Made by a program: the position numbers and the translations under genes. DNA of 64,000 nt from Paenibacillus lutimineralis (GTDB lineage Bacteria > Bacillota > Bacilli > Paenibacillales > Paenibacillaceae): contig NZ_CP034346.1 in the NCBI RefSeq assembly GCF_003991425.1, forward strand, positions 4,067,501 to 4,131,500, in the 5' to 3' direction. The notes under the pieces were generated by a model, which made no database searches, was not told where the DNA came from, and saw nothing but the letters and a program-made list of their open reading frames with translations. The first letter of the stretch is position 1. The number at the start of each line of letters is the position of its first letter. Positions 8,669 to 18,084 of the stretch are shown here, one piece after another.

Positions 8669-10090
8669 ATGAATAAGTCTATAAGACGAGCTATTTTACT
8701 TCCATTTGTAATCTCCTCGCTCCTTATCGGTTCGCTGGCCGGAGCCTCTTCTCCTGTCTACGCCCAGAGCAGCGTGGTAACGAAAACGACGGCAGCCCCG
8801 GACATCCTGCTAAATGGCAGCCCGTTAGCTTGGGCGAGCTCCGAACCATTCGTCTACCAAGGAACTACCTATGTCCCGCTTCGAGAGGCAGCCGAGCAAT
8901 TGGGCGCTGAGGTCAAGTGGAATAAGAACAAACGAGCCACCGAAATGCTGATTCACGGGAATATCATTGACCATCTTCCGGAAACTCGTTATTTCACTAT
9001 TAATGGCTATACTCAGTTACAGGCCCCAGCCGCTTCGCTATTACAGAATGGCGCTACTATGGTCCCGCTGCGAACACTTGCAGCGGCGCTTAGTGCAAAG
9101 GTTACTTCCTCTTCCAATCCGATTCGCCATATAAATCTGCTTCCGGATAGTAGTACGATCATCATGGATGCTGCGAATAGAGCCGATGAATACTTAATAC
9201 GCCAGCAATTTTCAGGTATCGCACTCGTTGCTGATCACGGTCAAGTTCTGCTGCGTAAAGGCTACGGCCTCAACGGCCCTGATAAGTTGATCACACCGGA
9301 TGATCAGACAAGAATCGCTTCTTTAACCAAAGCCTTCACGGCCGCAGCGGTTATGAAGCTAGCTGAGGACGGCAAGCTACAGCTGGATGATACATTGGAA
9401 TCGTATATCCCTGGGTTTCCGCAAGGAGATGAGATCACGCTACATATGCTCCTATCGCATACGTCTGGTCTGGCCTCCAATTTCCCTCGTACCGCGGGCT
9501 TAACATTAGAACAGACCATTGAGGCAATCAAAGGCAAGCCACTCGCCTTTACCCCGGGTGCGGATTTTAAATATAGCAACAGTGGTTATATGCTGCTTGG
9601 TCGTATCGTCGAACTTGTATCCGGCAAGAGCTACGACGATTTCATCCAGAGTCACTTCATAGTTCCCCTTCACATGACAGAGAGCGGGATCGCGGATCAA
9701 CACACGCAGGTGATCAAAGGCTATGTATCCAAAGCCGATCAGTGGACGCTTGCCGGCACATATTATACACAGCCTGGCTCTGGAGGGTTATATTCCACTG
9801 TTGATGATTTATTGAAATGGGACGCCGCCTTAAATACGACCGATCTACTGAATCAGGATTCGCTTGATAAGCTGTTCACACCATATTCCTATAAGAACTA
9901 TGGTTACGGCTGGATGATCGATCAGACGGCTGACAACAAGATTGTATTCCACAACGGCAGCGGCACCGGATATTCGACCGGTATATCTCGTGAGGTAGGT
10001 GGCGGAATCACAATTATTCTACTCGGCAATCATGGCGGTGTAGATACACTAACGATGATGAGAGATATTCGCCAATTAATCACTGGTTAA
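8669..10090 (+). CDS. Secreted serine hydrolase (beta-lactamase/PBP4* family) with CuAO_N-like domain
   Basis: A 473-residue exported protein. A signal peptide (MNKSIRRAILLPFVISSLLI, cleavage near VYAQ) is followed by a copper-amine-oxidase-N-like module (about 45-150, with PLREAAEQLGAEVKWN and VPLRTLAAALSAKV). The C-terminal class-C beta-lactamase-like domain has S218-L-T-K221 as nucleophile and base, Y302-S-N304, and H428-N-G430 in place of the KTG box. Such enzymes include esterases, D-amino-acid peptidases and penicillin-binding proteins; the substrate cannot be inferred. AAAGGAGACACCCT precedes the ATG. It is on the strand opposite to smc and rnc. Confidence 0.88.
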   Translation: MNKSIRRAILLPFVISSLLIGSLAGASSPVYAQSSVVTKTTAAPDILLNGSPLAWASSEPFVYQGTTYVPLREAAEQLGAEVKWNKNKRATEMLIHGNIIDHLPETRYFTINGYTQLQAPAASLLQNGATMVPLRTLAAALSAKVTSSSNPIRHINLLPDSSTIIMDAANRADEYLIRQQFSGIALVADHGQVLLRKGYGLNGPDKLITPDDQTRIASLTKAFTAAAVMKLAEDGKLQLDDTLESYIPGFPQGDEITLHMLLSHTSGLASNFPRTAGLTLEQTIEAIKGKPLAFTPGADFKYSNSGYMLLGRIVELVSGKSYDDFIQSHFIVPLHMTESGIADQHTQVIKGYVSKADQWTLAGTYYTQPGSGGLYSTVDDLLKWDAALNTTDLLNQDSLDKLFTPYSYKNYGYGWMIDQTADNKIVFHNGSGTGYSTGISREVGGGITIILLGNHGGVDTLTMMRDIRQLITG

Positions 10091-10141
10091 CCGAGTCAGG
10101 TTAAGTCGAAAGACAAAATATATATCAGATTCAAAAGAATA

Positions 10142-10181
10142 GGGGCTTTCCAGTTGCCATAAAGATGGTAATTGGAAGCCC
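10142..10181. terminator. Bidirectional terminator between the serine hydrolase and rnc
   Basis: GGGGCTTTCCAGTTGCC pairs with the downstream TAATTGGAAGCCCC around a short loop. It lies between two convergent genes, 50 bases after the hydrolase stop. The T-tract is short (CTTCGAAG), so strength is uncertain. Confidence 0.5.
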
Positions 10182-10191
10182 CTTCGAAGTA

Positions 10192-10309
10192 GTTCAAAAA
10201 GTCCGCTTTTGATCACGCAGTGAATCATAGCTTCATTCAACTGAAGCGTTTTTTAAAAAACGCACATCGAAAGCATAAGCTTCGGTGCTGAAAACCGACC
10301 TTTTTGAAC
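10192..10309 (+). repeat. Dispersed TIR repeat, copy B
   Basis: A 118 bp copy opening with GTTCAAAAAGTCCGCTTTTG and ATCACGCAG and closing with TCGGTGCTGAAAACCGACC then TTTTTGAAC. The termini are inverted complements of each other. Its centre (GAAGCGTTTTTTAAAAAACGC) contains a separate palindrome not found in other copies. It sits between the terminator and the rnc stop codon. Confidence 0.85.
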
Positions 10310-10333
10310 TCTTATTCTTATTTTATATTCAAG

Positions 10334-11026
10334 TTAAGCCTGCCGAAGCTGCTCCAACGCAACTTGCGCTGCCTGCTGTTCGGCTTCCTTCTTCGACCTA
10401 CCGGTCCCACGCCCTAAACTGCGTCCGTCCATCCAGACTTCAGAGACGAATTCGCGTTCATGCGCCGGGCCTCTTTCTTCAACAATCCGGTACTCCAAGG
10501 CTCCCATATTGTGATGCTGGGTTAATTCCTGAAGCTCCGTTTTATAGTCGGTGGTCTGAAGCTTCCCGTCAAACACGATTTGCGTGAAAATGTAGCGATG
10601 CAAAAAAGCGGTGACCGCCTCCAGGCCCTGATCCAAATACAGAGCTCCTACAAAAGATTCAAATACGTCTGCCAGCAGAGCAGGACGGGTTCGTCCGCCC
10701 GTCATTTCCTCTCCTTTGCCAAGCAATACGTATTTCCCGAACTCCAGGCGCTCTGCAAACCGTACTAACGACGGCTCGCAGACAATGGCTGCCCGAAGCT
10801 TCGTAAGCTCGCCTTCAGGACGGTCCGGAAACAAGCGATATAAATGCTCCGACACCGTCAGCTCAAGGACAGCGTCGCCTAGAAACTCCAGACGCTCGTT
10901 GTCCTCATGCTGATTGAAGCGATGCTCATTCACATAAGATGCATGGGTAAAAGCCTGTCTTAATAACTGCTTATTGTGAAATACCAGTTGAAGTTTATGC
11001 TGTAATTGCTTTAAATCTCCACTCAA
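10334..11026 (-). CDS. rnc: Ribonuclease III
   Basis: RNase III cuts double-stranded RNA in rRNA precursors, mRNAs and antisense pairs. It has 230 residues with the catalytic signature [14 protein letters not shown] (about 43-56), the second acidic cluster in [17 protein letters not shown], and a C-terminal dsRNA-binding domain ([28 protein letters not shown] to the end). The start is a TTG at 11026 with AAGGGG eight bases upstream. It begins 12 bases after fabF ends, so it belongs to the end of the fatty-acid operon. Confidence 0.96.
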   Translation of the reverse strand: MSGDLKQLQHKLQLVFHNKQLLRQAFTHASYVNEHRFNQHEDNERLEFLGDAVLELTVSEHLYRLFPDRPEGELTKLRAAIVCEPSLVRFAERLEFGKYVLLGKGEEMTGGRTRPALLADVFESFVGALYLDQGLEAVTAFLHRYIFTQIVFDGKLQTTDYKTELQELTQHHNMGALEYRIVEERGPAHEREFVSEVWMDGRSLGRGTGRSKKEAEQQAAQVALEQLRQA

Positions 11027-11038
11027 CTGACTGACCCC

Positions 11039-12277
11039 TTATGCTTCGAATTTCTTCAGAATAATGGTGGCATTATGACCGCCAAATCCGAAAGAGTTAG
11101 ACATAGCTATTCTAACATCCGCCTGTCTTGCTTCATTAGGGACGTAATCCAGATCGCATTCCGGATCCGGATGCTCTAAATTAATGGTTGGCGCGATTAT
11201 TCCATGCTGAAGCGTTAATCCGCAAATCACCGCTTCCACGCCGCCTGCTGCACCGAGCAGATGGCCTGTCATCGATTTGGTCGAGCTGATCGCCACTTTG
11301 TAAGCATGATCGCCAAGCGCTCGCTTAACAGCGGTCGTCTCTGACTTGTCGCCGACAGGGGTAGAAGTACCATGTGCGTTAATATAATCAATTTCGCTCG
11401 GATCGATATCGGCATCACGAATCGCCATCTTCATACAACGCTCCGGACCCTCTGGGTTCGGTTCGGTCATATGATAAGCGTCTCCGCTTAGGCCGTAACC
11501 GATGACCTCGCCGTAAATTTTCGCTCCTCGCTTCTGAGCGTGCTCCAGCGATTCCAGAATCAGTACGCCAGACCCTTCACCCATAACAAAACCGTCGCGT
11601 TCAGCATCGAACGGCCGGCTCGCTCTCGTAGGATCATCATTGCGGGTTGACATCGCTCGCATTGAACAAAATCCTGCAAGTCCAGTTGGACGGATCGTTG
11701 CTTCCGCGCCGCCGCAAATCATCACATCAGCATCGCCATATTTGATCAGCTTGTACGAATCGCCGATGGAATGAGTTCCGGTCGCGCACGCAGTCACCGC
11801 AGTGCTGTTAGGTCCCTTCGCACCGAACGTAATCGATACCTGGCCAGAAGCCATATTCGCAATCATCATCGGAATGAAGAACGGGCTAACCCGCTTTGGA
11901 CCTTTCTCCAGCAAAATGGAATGTTGATCCTCCCAAGTTCCCAGGCCGCCGATCCCTGAACCGATCATGACACCAACCCGTTCCGGGTCCGTATCTTCCG
12001 CAATGTTCAGACCACTGTCGGCCAGCGCACGGCTGGCAGCAGCAACGGCAAACTGGACGAAACGGTCCATCTTGCGCGCATCCTTGCGTTCCATATAATC
12101 CTCAGGATTGAAATCCTTAACCGAAGCGGCAATACGCGTCGTATATTCACTGACATCAAAAGACTCAATTTGCGACACCCCAGATTTACCTTGAATCAAG
12201 TTATTCCAGAGCGTATCCAAATCGCTGCCAAGGGCTGTAACAGAGCCCATACCGGTTATGACTACTCTATGTTTCAA
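11039..12277 (-). CDS. fabF: 3-oxoacyl-ACP synthase II (FabF)
   Basis: FabF condenses malonyl-ACP with acyl-ACP in fatty-acid elongation. I chose a TTG start ([20 protein letters not shown], 412 residues) because GAGGTGA lies seven bases upstream; the GTG six bases earlier overlaps that site. The Cys-His-His triad is visible: C164 ([12 protein letters not shown]), H302 (INAHGTSTP) and H339 ([13 protein letters not shown]). It lies downstream of acpP across a hairpin-containing 125-base space. Confidence 0.95.
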   Translation of the reverse strand: MKHRVVITGMGSVTALGSDLDTLWNNLIQGKSGVSQIESFDVSEYTTRIAASVKDFNPEDYMERKDARKMDRFVQFAVAAASRALADSGLNIAEDTDPERVGVMIGSGIGGLGTWEDQHSILLEKGPKRVSPFFIPMMIANMASGQVSITFGAKGPNSTAVTACATGTHSIGDSYKLIKYGDADVMICGGAEATIRPTGLAGFCSMRAMSTRNDDPTRASRPFDAERDGFVMGEGSGVLILESLEHAQKRGAKIYGEVIGYGLSGDAYHMTEPNPEGPERCMKMAIRDADIDPSEIDYINAHGTSTPVGDKSETTAVKRALGDHAYKVAISSTKSMTGHLLGAAGGVEAVICGLTLQHGIIAPTINLEHPDPECDLDYVPNEARQADVRIAMSNSFGFGGHNATIILKKFEA

Positions 12278-12358
12278 ACACACTCACCTCATATAGACTT
12301 CATGTGTAAATTCAATTTACATGTTCAAATACGGTCGTAAAATACAATAGAAGAGGAG

Positions 12359-12392
12359 AAGTCCCGCCTGCTTGAAAGGAGGTACGGGACTT
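12359..12392. repeat. Hairpin between acpP and fabF
   Basis: AAGTCCCG and CGGGACTT form an inverted repeat enclosing CCTGCTTGAAAGGAGGTA. No T-run follows on the minus strand (CTCCTCTTC), so it may act as an attenuator or RNA stabiliser that separates high acpP expression from fabF. A second short palindrome (GTAAATTCAATTTAC) is at 12306-12320. Confidence 0.5.
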
Positions 12393-12402
12393 TGTCATGA
12401 CA

Positions 12403-12636
12403 TTAGGTATGAGATTGTATGTAGTTAACAACTTCACCTACAGTCGTAATCTTCTCTGCATCTTCGTCTGAAATTTCCAGATCGAACTCATCTTCTAATT
12501 CCATAACAAGTTCAACCACATCAAGGGAATCAGCACCCAAGTCATCTTTGAAAGACGCTTCAAGCGTTACTTCGGCTTCATCAGCGCCGAGGCGATCCAC
12601 TACAATGCGTTTTACGCGATCAAATACATCGGACAT
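12403..12636 (-). CDS. acpP: Acyl carrier protein
   Basis: ACP carries growing acyl chains on a phosphopantetheine arm. The start [17 protein letters not shown] gives 77 residues, the usual size; GAGGAGG is eight bases upstream, while the in-frame GTG nine bases earlier is too close to it. The attachment serine is S37 in [18 protein letters not shown]. The protein is highly acidic, as the family is. It sits between fabG and fabF. Confidence 0.97.
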   Translation of the reverse strand: MSDVFDRVKRIVVDRLGADEAEVTLEASFKDDLGADSLDVVELVMELEDEFDLEISDEDAEKITTVGEVVNYIQSHT

Positions 12637-12703
12637 CCGGTTCACCTCCTCTTTGGTATTATACGAGAATCTAAGTTAAAAAGCCATAGAAGGAAGAAGC
12701 AAA

Positions 12704-13453
12704 TTACATATACATTCCGCCATCTACGTGCAGCGTCTGTCCTGTCATATAGGACGCGCTGTCCGATGCGAGGAACAAAGCCACCTTAGCAATCTCCTCT
12801 GGCTGTCCAAGACGTGCCAGTGGAATATTCCCTAACATGCCTTGACGCACCTCTTCCGGCAATTGATCCGTCATATCGGTCTCAATGAATCCTGGTGCGA
12901 TGCAGTTCACGGTAATATTGCGCGAAGCTAGCTCGCGTGCCGCTGACTTGGTCAATCCAATTACGCCAGCCTTAGCTGCCACGTAATTCGCCTGACCAGC
13001 ATTGCCTAGCACGCCGACTACGGAGGAAATATTAATAATCCGGCCTGAGCGCTGCTTCATCATCGGACGAGTTACGGATTTAATACCGTTGAAGACACCC
13101 TTGAGATTCGTAGCGATCACTTCATCGAACTCTTCTTCCTTCATGCGCATGATCAAATTATCTCTAGTAATTCCAGCATTATTCACCAGAATATCAATTC
13201 GGCCCCAGGCTTCGACAACGCCTTTCACCATGGCATCGAATTGCTCGCTATCGCCGACATGGCCTTTAACCGCGTACGCCTTAACTCCAAGCGCTTCAAT
13301 CTCGGTCACGACTTTAGCTGCCGCTTCCTCGTTGCCCGCATAATTCACAGCGATATTAGCGCCGGCGCCGGCAAGAGTAAGAGCGATGCTGCGCCCGATC
13401 CCGCGTGATGCGCCGGTAACAAGTGCAGTTTGTCCTTCAAGCAATCTGCTCAT
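12704..13453 (-). CDS. fabG: 3-oxoacyl-ACP reductase FabG
   Basis: FabG is the NADPH-dependent reductase of fatty-acid elongation. The start [20 protein letters not shown] (249 residues) has AAAGGAGATGG upstream. Short-chain dehydrogenase motifs are present: the TGASRGIG nucleotide loop, NNAG ([12 protein letters not shown]), and the catalytic Ser-Tyr-Lys in [20 protein letters not shown]. The C-terminal GGMYM resembles other FabG proteins. It lies between fabD and acpP; the 158-base space before it is AT-rich. Confidence 0.96.
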   Translation of the reverse strand: MSRLLEGQTALVTGASRGIGRSIALTLAGAGANIAVNYAGNEEAAAKVVTEIEALGVKAYAVKGHVGDSEQFDAMVKGVVEAWGRIDILVNNAGITRDNLIMRMKEEEFDEVIATNLKGVFNGIKSVTRPMMKQRSGRIINISSVVGVLGNAGQANYVAAKAGVIGLTKSAARELASRNITVNCIAPGFIETDMTDQLPEEVRQGMLGNIPLARLGQPEEIAKVALFLASDSASYMTGQTLHVDGGMYM

Positions 13454-13611
13454 ACATCCATCTCCTTTCCTAGGATAAAACAGCATTCCGGGACGCTTCC
13501 TCGTAGTACGAGAAACTATGATACGATCTTTGCCACCAGAAATCAACTAAAATATTGTAAAACGAATATTTTTTTATAATATATGCATATTATTCCTGAT
13601 TCAATAATCTC

Positions 13612-14547
13612 TTAGCCTAGTGCCTCTATCGTCTTCTCCAGCGTTTCTAAGTCTTTCACATTGTACAAAGCAACCGTCTTGTCGATTTTCTTGATTAAGC
13701 CGGTCAGAACGCTTCCTGGCCCCAATTCAACAAAGGTGTCCACGCCTTGTTCGATCAGCCAGGCGATACTGTCAGACCACAGCACAGGAGAATACACTTG
13801 CTCCACGAGCAGTTGCTTAATCTCTTCAGACTGTTGAACCGGACGTGCTGTTACGTTGGCGACAACCGGTACGGGAGCATCCTGGAAGGATACACTATCC
13901 AGCTTGCCACTAAGACGCTCTGCCGCCTCTCGCATGAGAGAAGAATGGAACGGACCGCTTACTTCGAGCGGGATCGCCCTTTTCGCGCCTATTTCCTTTA
14001 CACGTTCTACAACTTGTCCAACGCCTTCTTTGCTGCCAGATACGACGATCTGTCCCGGACAATTGACGTTGGCCAACTCAACTAGATGACCGCCATTGCT
14101 AATTTCAGCACATAGCTCCTCTAGGCTCTTGCGTTCTCCTCCAAGCACAGCCGCCATTGCACCTTGTCCACCTGGTACAGCCTGTTCCATAAATTCTCCG
14201 CGGGCGCGGACTATAGATACGGCATCTTCAAAAGACAATACACCTGCAGCTGTAAGCGCACTGTATTCCCCCAGACTGTGACCGGCTACAAAGTCGGGCT
14301 TAATTCCTCTGGCGGCAAGGGCCTCATACATTACGACACTTGTGGTAAGCAGGGCAGGCTGCGTATTGGCTGTCTGCTTCAGTTCATCCTCAGGACCTTC
14401 AAAGATCAGTTCGCTGAGCGAGAAGCCGAGCTTCGTATCCGCCTGCTCAAATAATCGTCTTGCATCCGGGGATTGATCGAACAGATCTTGACCCATGCCG
14501 ACGCTTTGGGAACCTTGTCCCGGAAAAACAAACGCTATTTTCCCCAT
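13612..14547 (-). CDS. fabD: Malonyl-CoA:ACP transacylase FabD
   Basis: FabD transfers malonyl from CoA to ACP. The start MGKIAFVFPGQGSQSVGMG (311 residues) matches the family N-terminus, including the oxyanion GQGSQ. The nucleophile is S91 in GHSLGEYSA and the partner is H201 in SGPFHSSLM. The nearest ribosome site AAGGAG is 14 bases from this ATG, longer than usual; an upstream in-frame GTG lies only one base from it. Confidence 0.95.
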   Translation of the reverse strand: MGKIAFVFPGQGSQSVGMGQDLFDQSPDARRLFEQADTKLGFSLSELIFEGPEDELKQTANTQPALLTTSVVMYEALAARGIKPDFVAGHSLGEYSALTAAGVLSFEDAVSIVRARGEFMEQAVPGGQGAMAAVLGGERKSLEELCAEISNGGHLVELANVNCPGQIVVSGSKEGVGQVVERVKEIGAKRAIPLEVSGPFHSSLMREAAERLSGKLDSVSFQDAPVPVVANVTARPVQQSEEIKQLLVEQVYSPVLWSDSIAWLIEQGVDTFVELGPGSVLTGLIKKIDKTVALYNVKDLETLEKTIEALG

Positions 14548-14587
14548 TTTATTAACCCGCACTCCTTATTATTCGCTCTTAGAGGTT

Positions 14588-14642
14588 GTTCATAAAGTCC
14601 ACTTTTGATCACGAAGTGGAACTTAAAGTTTACTTTTTGAAT
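14588..14642 (+). repeat. Dispersed TIR repeat, copy D (minimal form)
   Basis: A 55 bp minimal copy preceded by the family flank AGAGGTT. GTTCATAAAGTCCACTTTTG plus ATCACGAAGTGGA leads through a short bridge to ACTTTTTGAA. TCCACTT and AAGTGGA form a perfect seven-base-pair hairpin. It lies between fabH and fabD, inside the operon. Confidence 0.75.
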
Positions 14643-14686
14643 CAGCACCCTTATTCATCATGCTGCGATAATAACACTTGGCGCAA

Positions 14687-15673
14687 TTACCAGACGAGGA
14701 CAGACGCTCCCCAGGTCAAGCCACCGCCGAAGCCGACGAGAAGAACTGTGTCGCCTTCCTTGATTCGGCCTTCCTCAGCTGCTTCTACAAGCGCAAGAGG
14801 AATGGAAGCTGCCGATGTATTCGCGTACTTATCGACGTTGATGACGCATTTCTCTTCCGGCAGATCAAGCCGCTGCATCGCGGATTGAATGATCCGGATA
14901 TTCGCCTGATGCGGAACGAATAAATCGATATCTTCCTTCGTCTTGCCTGCTTTGCGCAGTACTTCTTCGGTTGCAGATCCCATTACCCGAACGGCAAATT
15001 TGAATACTTCACGTCCGTTCATATAGATATAGTGCTGCTTACCCTGTACGGTAGCTTCAGAAGCAGGCAGGCGAGAACCACCTGCAGCAAGCTTCAACAG
15101 GTCGCCCCCTGCTCCTTCGGCACCAAGGTCAAACGACAAGAAGCCACGGCCCTCAGGCACCTCTCCAACGATGACCGCACCCGCTCCGTCTCCGAACAAG
15201 ACGCAGGTGTTGCGGTCCGTATAATCCGTAATTCGGGACAAGGTATCCACCCCAATCACGAGTGCATTTTTATACATTCCTGTTTGAATAAAGCCATTAG
15301 CGGTCGCCATACTGTATACGAATCCAGAGCAAGCCGCGGATAAGTCAAAAGCAGCTGCATTCTTGGCACCCAGTTTATCCTGCAAAATGCAAGCTGTCGA
15401 CGGAAAAGATGTATCCGGTGTAATCGTAGCAACGATGATCAATTCAAGCTGGTCAGCGGTCATTCCCGCTGACTCCAGCGCTCGTACCGCTGCTTCATAA
15501 GCCAAATCAGAAGTCGCTTGCTCCGGTGCCGCAATGTGGCGCTCGCGAATCCCGGTACGGGATACGATCCATTCGTCGTTGGTATCCACCATTTTCTCCA
15601 AATCGGCATTCGTTAACACTCGCTCTGGAACATATTTGCCGGTTCCAATAATGCCTACGGAACGCATTTTCAT
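14687..15673 (-). CDS. fabH: 3-oxoacyl-ACP synthase III (FabH)
   Basis: FabH starts fatty-acid synthesis by joining acetyl- or branched acyl-CoA to malonyl-ACP. It has 328 residues and the Cys-His-Asn triad C115 (LSAACSGFVYS), H255 (VPHQANIRI) and N285 (YANTSAASIP). The CoA-binding tryptophan region NDEWIVSRTGIRER is present. Its ATG overlaps the plsX stop (ATGA), implying translational coupling. Substrate preference for branched primers is expected in this group but not shown. Confidence 0.96.
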   Translation of the reverse strand: MKMRSVGIIGTGKYVPERVLTNADLEKMVDTNDEWIVSRTGIRERHIAAPEQATSDLAYEAAVRALESAGMTADQLELIIVATITPDTSFPSTACILQDKLGAKNAAAFDLSAACSGFVYSMATANGFIQTGMYKNALVIGVDTLSRITDYTDRNTCVLFGDGAGAVIVGEVPEGRGFLSFDLGAEGAGGDLLKLAAGGSRLPASEATVQGKQHYIYMNGREVFKFAVRVMGSATEEVLRKAGKTKEDIDLFVPHQANIRIIQSAMQRLDLPEEKCVINVDKYANTSAASIPLALVEAAEEGRIKEGDTVLLVGFGGGLTWGASVLVW

Positions 15674-16671
15674 ATACTCTCCACTCTCTTCCCGCTAATT
15701 TCTTGTGATATGCTCTCCGTTAACCGGCTCTCAATCGCCAGCCGCGCTTGCCGGACTCCATTCTTAATCGCTTCGCTATCCGAGGAGCCATGACTCTTCA
15801 CAACAAGCCCGCTTAACCCTAGCAACGGCGCGCCGCCATGCTGCTTATAATCCATCATTTGTTTCATTCCACGCAAGGAAGGCATGAGCACAGCAGCTGC
15901 CAGCTTGTTCTTCAGGGACTTCGTGAATTCTTGCTTCAAGACAGAGAACATCGCTCCAGCTGTTCCTTCAAGGGATTTCAGCAGGATATTTCCAGCAAAT
16001 CCGTCGCAGACAAGCACGTCGCAGGCGCCAGTCAGCACATCACGAGCCTCTACATTACCGATAAAGTTGATCGGTAACTCTTCTAGAAGCGGATAAGCTG
16101 CTTTAGTTAACTCGTTGCCCTTCTTCGCTTCGGTCCCGACATTAAGCAGGCCTACACGCGGCTTGGCGATTCCAGCCACCTTCTCACGATAAATACTACC
16201 CATCAAGGCATACTGGGCCAAATGCTCTGGCTTGGCGTCCATATTCGCGCCCAGATCCAGTGCTAGAACACCGCGGCCGTCCATCGTCGGTATAATCGGA
16301 GCGAGCGCTGGACGCTCGATTCCTTCCATTCTGCCGACAACAAGCAAACCCGTTGTCATCAACGCGCCAGTATTTCCCGCCGAGATCATCGCATCAGCTT
16401 CTTTATCATGAACAAGACGTCCCGCTACGACCATGGACGAATCCTTCTTACGTCGAACCGCTCTTACCGGCTCGTCCTCCGCTTCAATAACATCTTCCGC
16501 ATGATGAAGAATAAGATTGGCTGGAGCATCCGTCATTAACGGTCTGAGACGGTCCTGATGCCCGACAAGTATAATCTGGGTATCGCTCCATTCGCGGGCT
16601 GCGTCCATTGCCCCCTTCACAGTACTATCCGGTGCAAAGTCACCGCCCATAGCATCAATGGCGATCCGCAT
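15670..16671 (-). CDS. plsX: Phosphate acyltransferase PlsX
   Basis: PlsX converts acyl-ACP to acyl-phosphate, the substrate of PlsY in phosphatidate synthesis. The start [20 protein letters not shown] gives 333 residues, as in B. subtilis, with AGGGGG nine bases upstream. Conserved blocks [28 protein letters not shown] and VCDGFAGN are intact. It overlaps the end of fapR by 17 bases and fabH by 4, the tight arrangement of the FapR operon. Confidence 0.96.
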   Translation of the reverse strand: MRIAIDAMGGDFAPDSTVKGAMDAAREWSDTQIILVGHQDRLRPLMTDAPANLILHHAEDVIEAEDEPVRAVRRKKDSSMVVAGRLVHDKEADAMISAGNTGALMTTGLLVVGRMEGIERPALAPIIPTMDGRGVLALDLGANMDAKPEHLAQYALMGSIYREKVAGIAKPRVGLLNVGTEAKKGNELTKAAYPLLEELPINFIGNVEARDVLTGACDVLVCDGFAGNILLKSLEGTAGAMFSVLKQEFTKSLKNKLAAAVLMPSLRGMKQMMDYKQHGGAPLLGLSGLVVKSHGSSDSEAIKNGVRQARLAIESRLTESISQEISGKRVESI

Positions 16672-17251
16672 GTATGTTTCCCCCTTCATGATTGTCCTCC
16701 CCAGTCGAGCGGTAAATGACGAAGTTTCCTTGGAATACCATTTCCTCACCGACATAAGTAAACACTTCAACCTTAGCTTTTGCCTTATTCCCGGAAGAAG
16801 GGCGGACGTAAGCCTTGGCGATGCATTTCTCTCCCAAATGAACCGATCTGATAAATCGGATGTCTGCCGAGAAGGTCAAGGCGATCTCATCATTGATGAC
16901 CGCGACAGCCAGAGAATTCGCTTGAGCAAACACATGATGTCCGCGCGCGATGCCAGTTCTTGAGAATACATGTTCATCACGGATCTCGAAGATAGAAATC
17001 CCACTCTTGTCTAGCTGCAGATCAACGATTTCCCCGATCACCTCATGCAGCGGCAACGAACGAACCTGGTCGTAAGAACGTTCCGCCATCTGCTTCATCC
17101 GTTCCCTAAGTTCAGGAATACCTAGCTCCATCCGATCCAAGCGAATCGTCTGAATGCTGACCTTCAACTTCCGAGTCAATTCCTGATCCGTAACGAAAGG
17201 ATTCTCTTCAATTATTTTAACGAGTTGTTGCTGTCTCGCTTTTTTCGGCAA
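16655..17251 (-). CDS. fapR: Fatty-acid and phospholipid regulator FapR
   Basis: FapR represses lipid-synthesis genes and is released by malonyl-CoA. The DeoR-like helix-turn-helix ([20 protein letters not shown], about 21-40) is followed by a hot-dog domain that binds malonyl-CoA ([23 protein letters not shown]). The nearest usual start is TTG 17251 (MPKKARQQQ), 15 bases from the only good ribosome site AGGGGGG. An in-frame ATC at 17260 (would read [11 protein letters not shown]) lies at the ideal seven-base spacing, so the true start is uncertain. A FapR operator lies at 17521-17538, implying autoregulation. Confidence 0.93.
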   Translation of the reverse strand: MPKKARQQQLVKIIEENPFVTDQELTRKLKVSIQTIRLDRMELGIPELRERMKQMAERSYDQVRSLPLHEVIGEIVDLQLDKSGISIFEIRDEHVFSRTGIARGHHVFAQANSLAVAVINDEIALTFSADIRFIRSVHLGEKCIAKAYVRPSSGNKAKAKVEVFTYVGEEMVFQGNFVIYRSTGEDNHEGGNIHADRH

Positions 17252-17328
17252 ACGTTCGATTGGATATCCCCCCTACAGAATAGTTACAATATTATATTAA
17301 AGTACGTAAATATGCACTTATAGAGGTT

Positions 17329-17496
17329 GTTCAAAAAGTCAACTTTTGATCACGAAGTAACACTGAAAGCTTATTCGACGTCGAATCTTGAATTCACCTG
17401 GGCCTTCCAGTGCTCACGTACAAACTACGTACGCTCCGCTCCTTTCGTCCCTAGCTTCATCCAACCTTCTTGGTGCTGAAAACTGACCTTCTTGAA
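17329..17496 (+). repeat. Dispersed TIR repeat, copy A (full simple form)
   Basis: A 168 bp copy with flank AGAGGTT. In order: GTTCAAAAAGTC and ACTTTTGATCACGAAG; the block CGTCGAATCTTGAATTCACC; a central palindromic block around GTACAAACTACGTACGCTCC; CCTAGCTTCATCCAACCTTC; then TTGGTGCTGAAAACTGACC and the end CTTGAAC. It lies between the FapR operator and fapR, so it would be part of the fapR leader transcript. Confidence 0.88.
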
Positions 17497-17520
17497 CACG
17501 TACTTATAAATCCGCTCTTT

Positions 17521-17547
17521 TTTAGAACCTGGTACTAAAATAGTATA
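17521..17547 (-). promoter_or_regulatory. FapR operator and fapR operon promoter
   Basis: TTAGAACCTGGTACTAA (17522-17538) differs by one base from the known FapR consensus core TTAGTACC..GGTACTAA. On the minus strand a -10 hexamer TATACT (17547-17542) immediately precedes it, so the repressor would cover the transcription start. The -35 region is weak. The transcript would read about 270 bases, through repeat copy A, before fapR. The 170 bases between this site and the rpmF terminator show no other feature to me. Confidence 0.8.
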
Positions 17548-17710
17548 AATCAACTTACCGCAAAAAGAAAGTAGAATTCCAAGCTGAGGCAATTCCGCCC
17601 AGCCTAGCCGTTGTTTTCAACGGGACTTACTAGCTTTGCTATTATGTAATGCCTTGAGAGAAAATCTACTCCCGACCTAGCAGCGATATTCCATCTCGTA
17701 AAAATTATAA

Positions 17711-17757
17711 CAAAAAAAGTAGCACTTCATCAAAATGAAGTGCTACTTTGCGTTAAC
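17711..17757 (-). terminator. Terminator of the ylbN-rpmF transcript
   Basis: AAAGTAGCACTTCAT pairs perfectly with ATGAAGTGCTACTTT around a four-base loop. On the minus strand a run of seven T follows. It lies 20 bases past the rpmF stop and shields the FapR-controlled operon from read-through. Confidence 0.92.
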
Positions 17758-17768
17758 GAAATCAAGTT

Positions 17769-17942
17769 TTATTGGTTAATAATTTCTCTCGATTTGTATG
17801 TTCCGCATACTTTGCATACGTGGTGAGCAAGCTTCAATTCTCCGCATTGTTCACATTTTACCATGCCCGGCACAGCCAATTTGAAATGCGTACGGCGTTT
17901 GTCGCGACGCGTCTTGGACGTTCTCCGTTGAGGTACTGCCAT
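17769..17942 (-). CDS. rpmF: 50S ribosomal protein L32 (zinc-ribbon form)
   Basis: A 57-residue protein starting [19 protein letters not shown], preceded by AAGGAGGTGGAGAACC. Two CxxC pairs (CEQC and CKVC) form the zinc ribbon of the Zn-dependent L32 type. It follows the DUF177 gene ylbN/yceD, as in most bacteria. Confidence 0.96.
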   Translation of the reverse strand: MAVPQRRTSKTRRDKRRTHFKLAVPGMVKCEQCGELKLAHHVCKVCGTYKSREIINQ

Positions 17943-18084
17943 GGTTCTCCACCTCCTTATCAAATAAACCCTGCATCGGTGTTTTCATAATGTCACTTTC
18001 AAGTAGAAACGGTAACCTGTGAGATGGCTATCATCTCTCCTGGAAATTATAAGAAAAACGTCTAACGACGTACTTTCTACCTGC

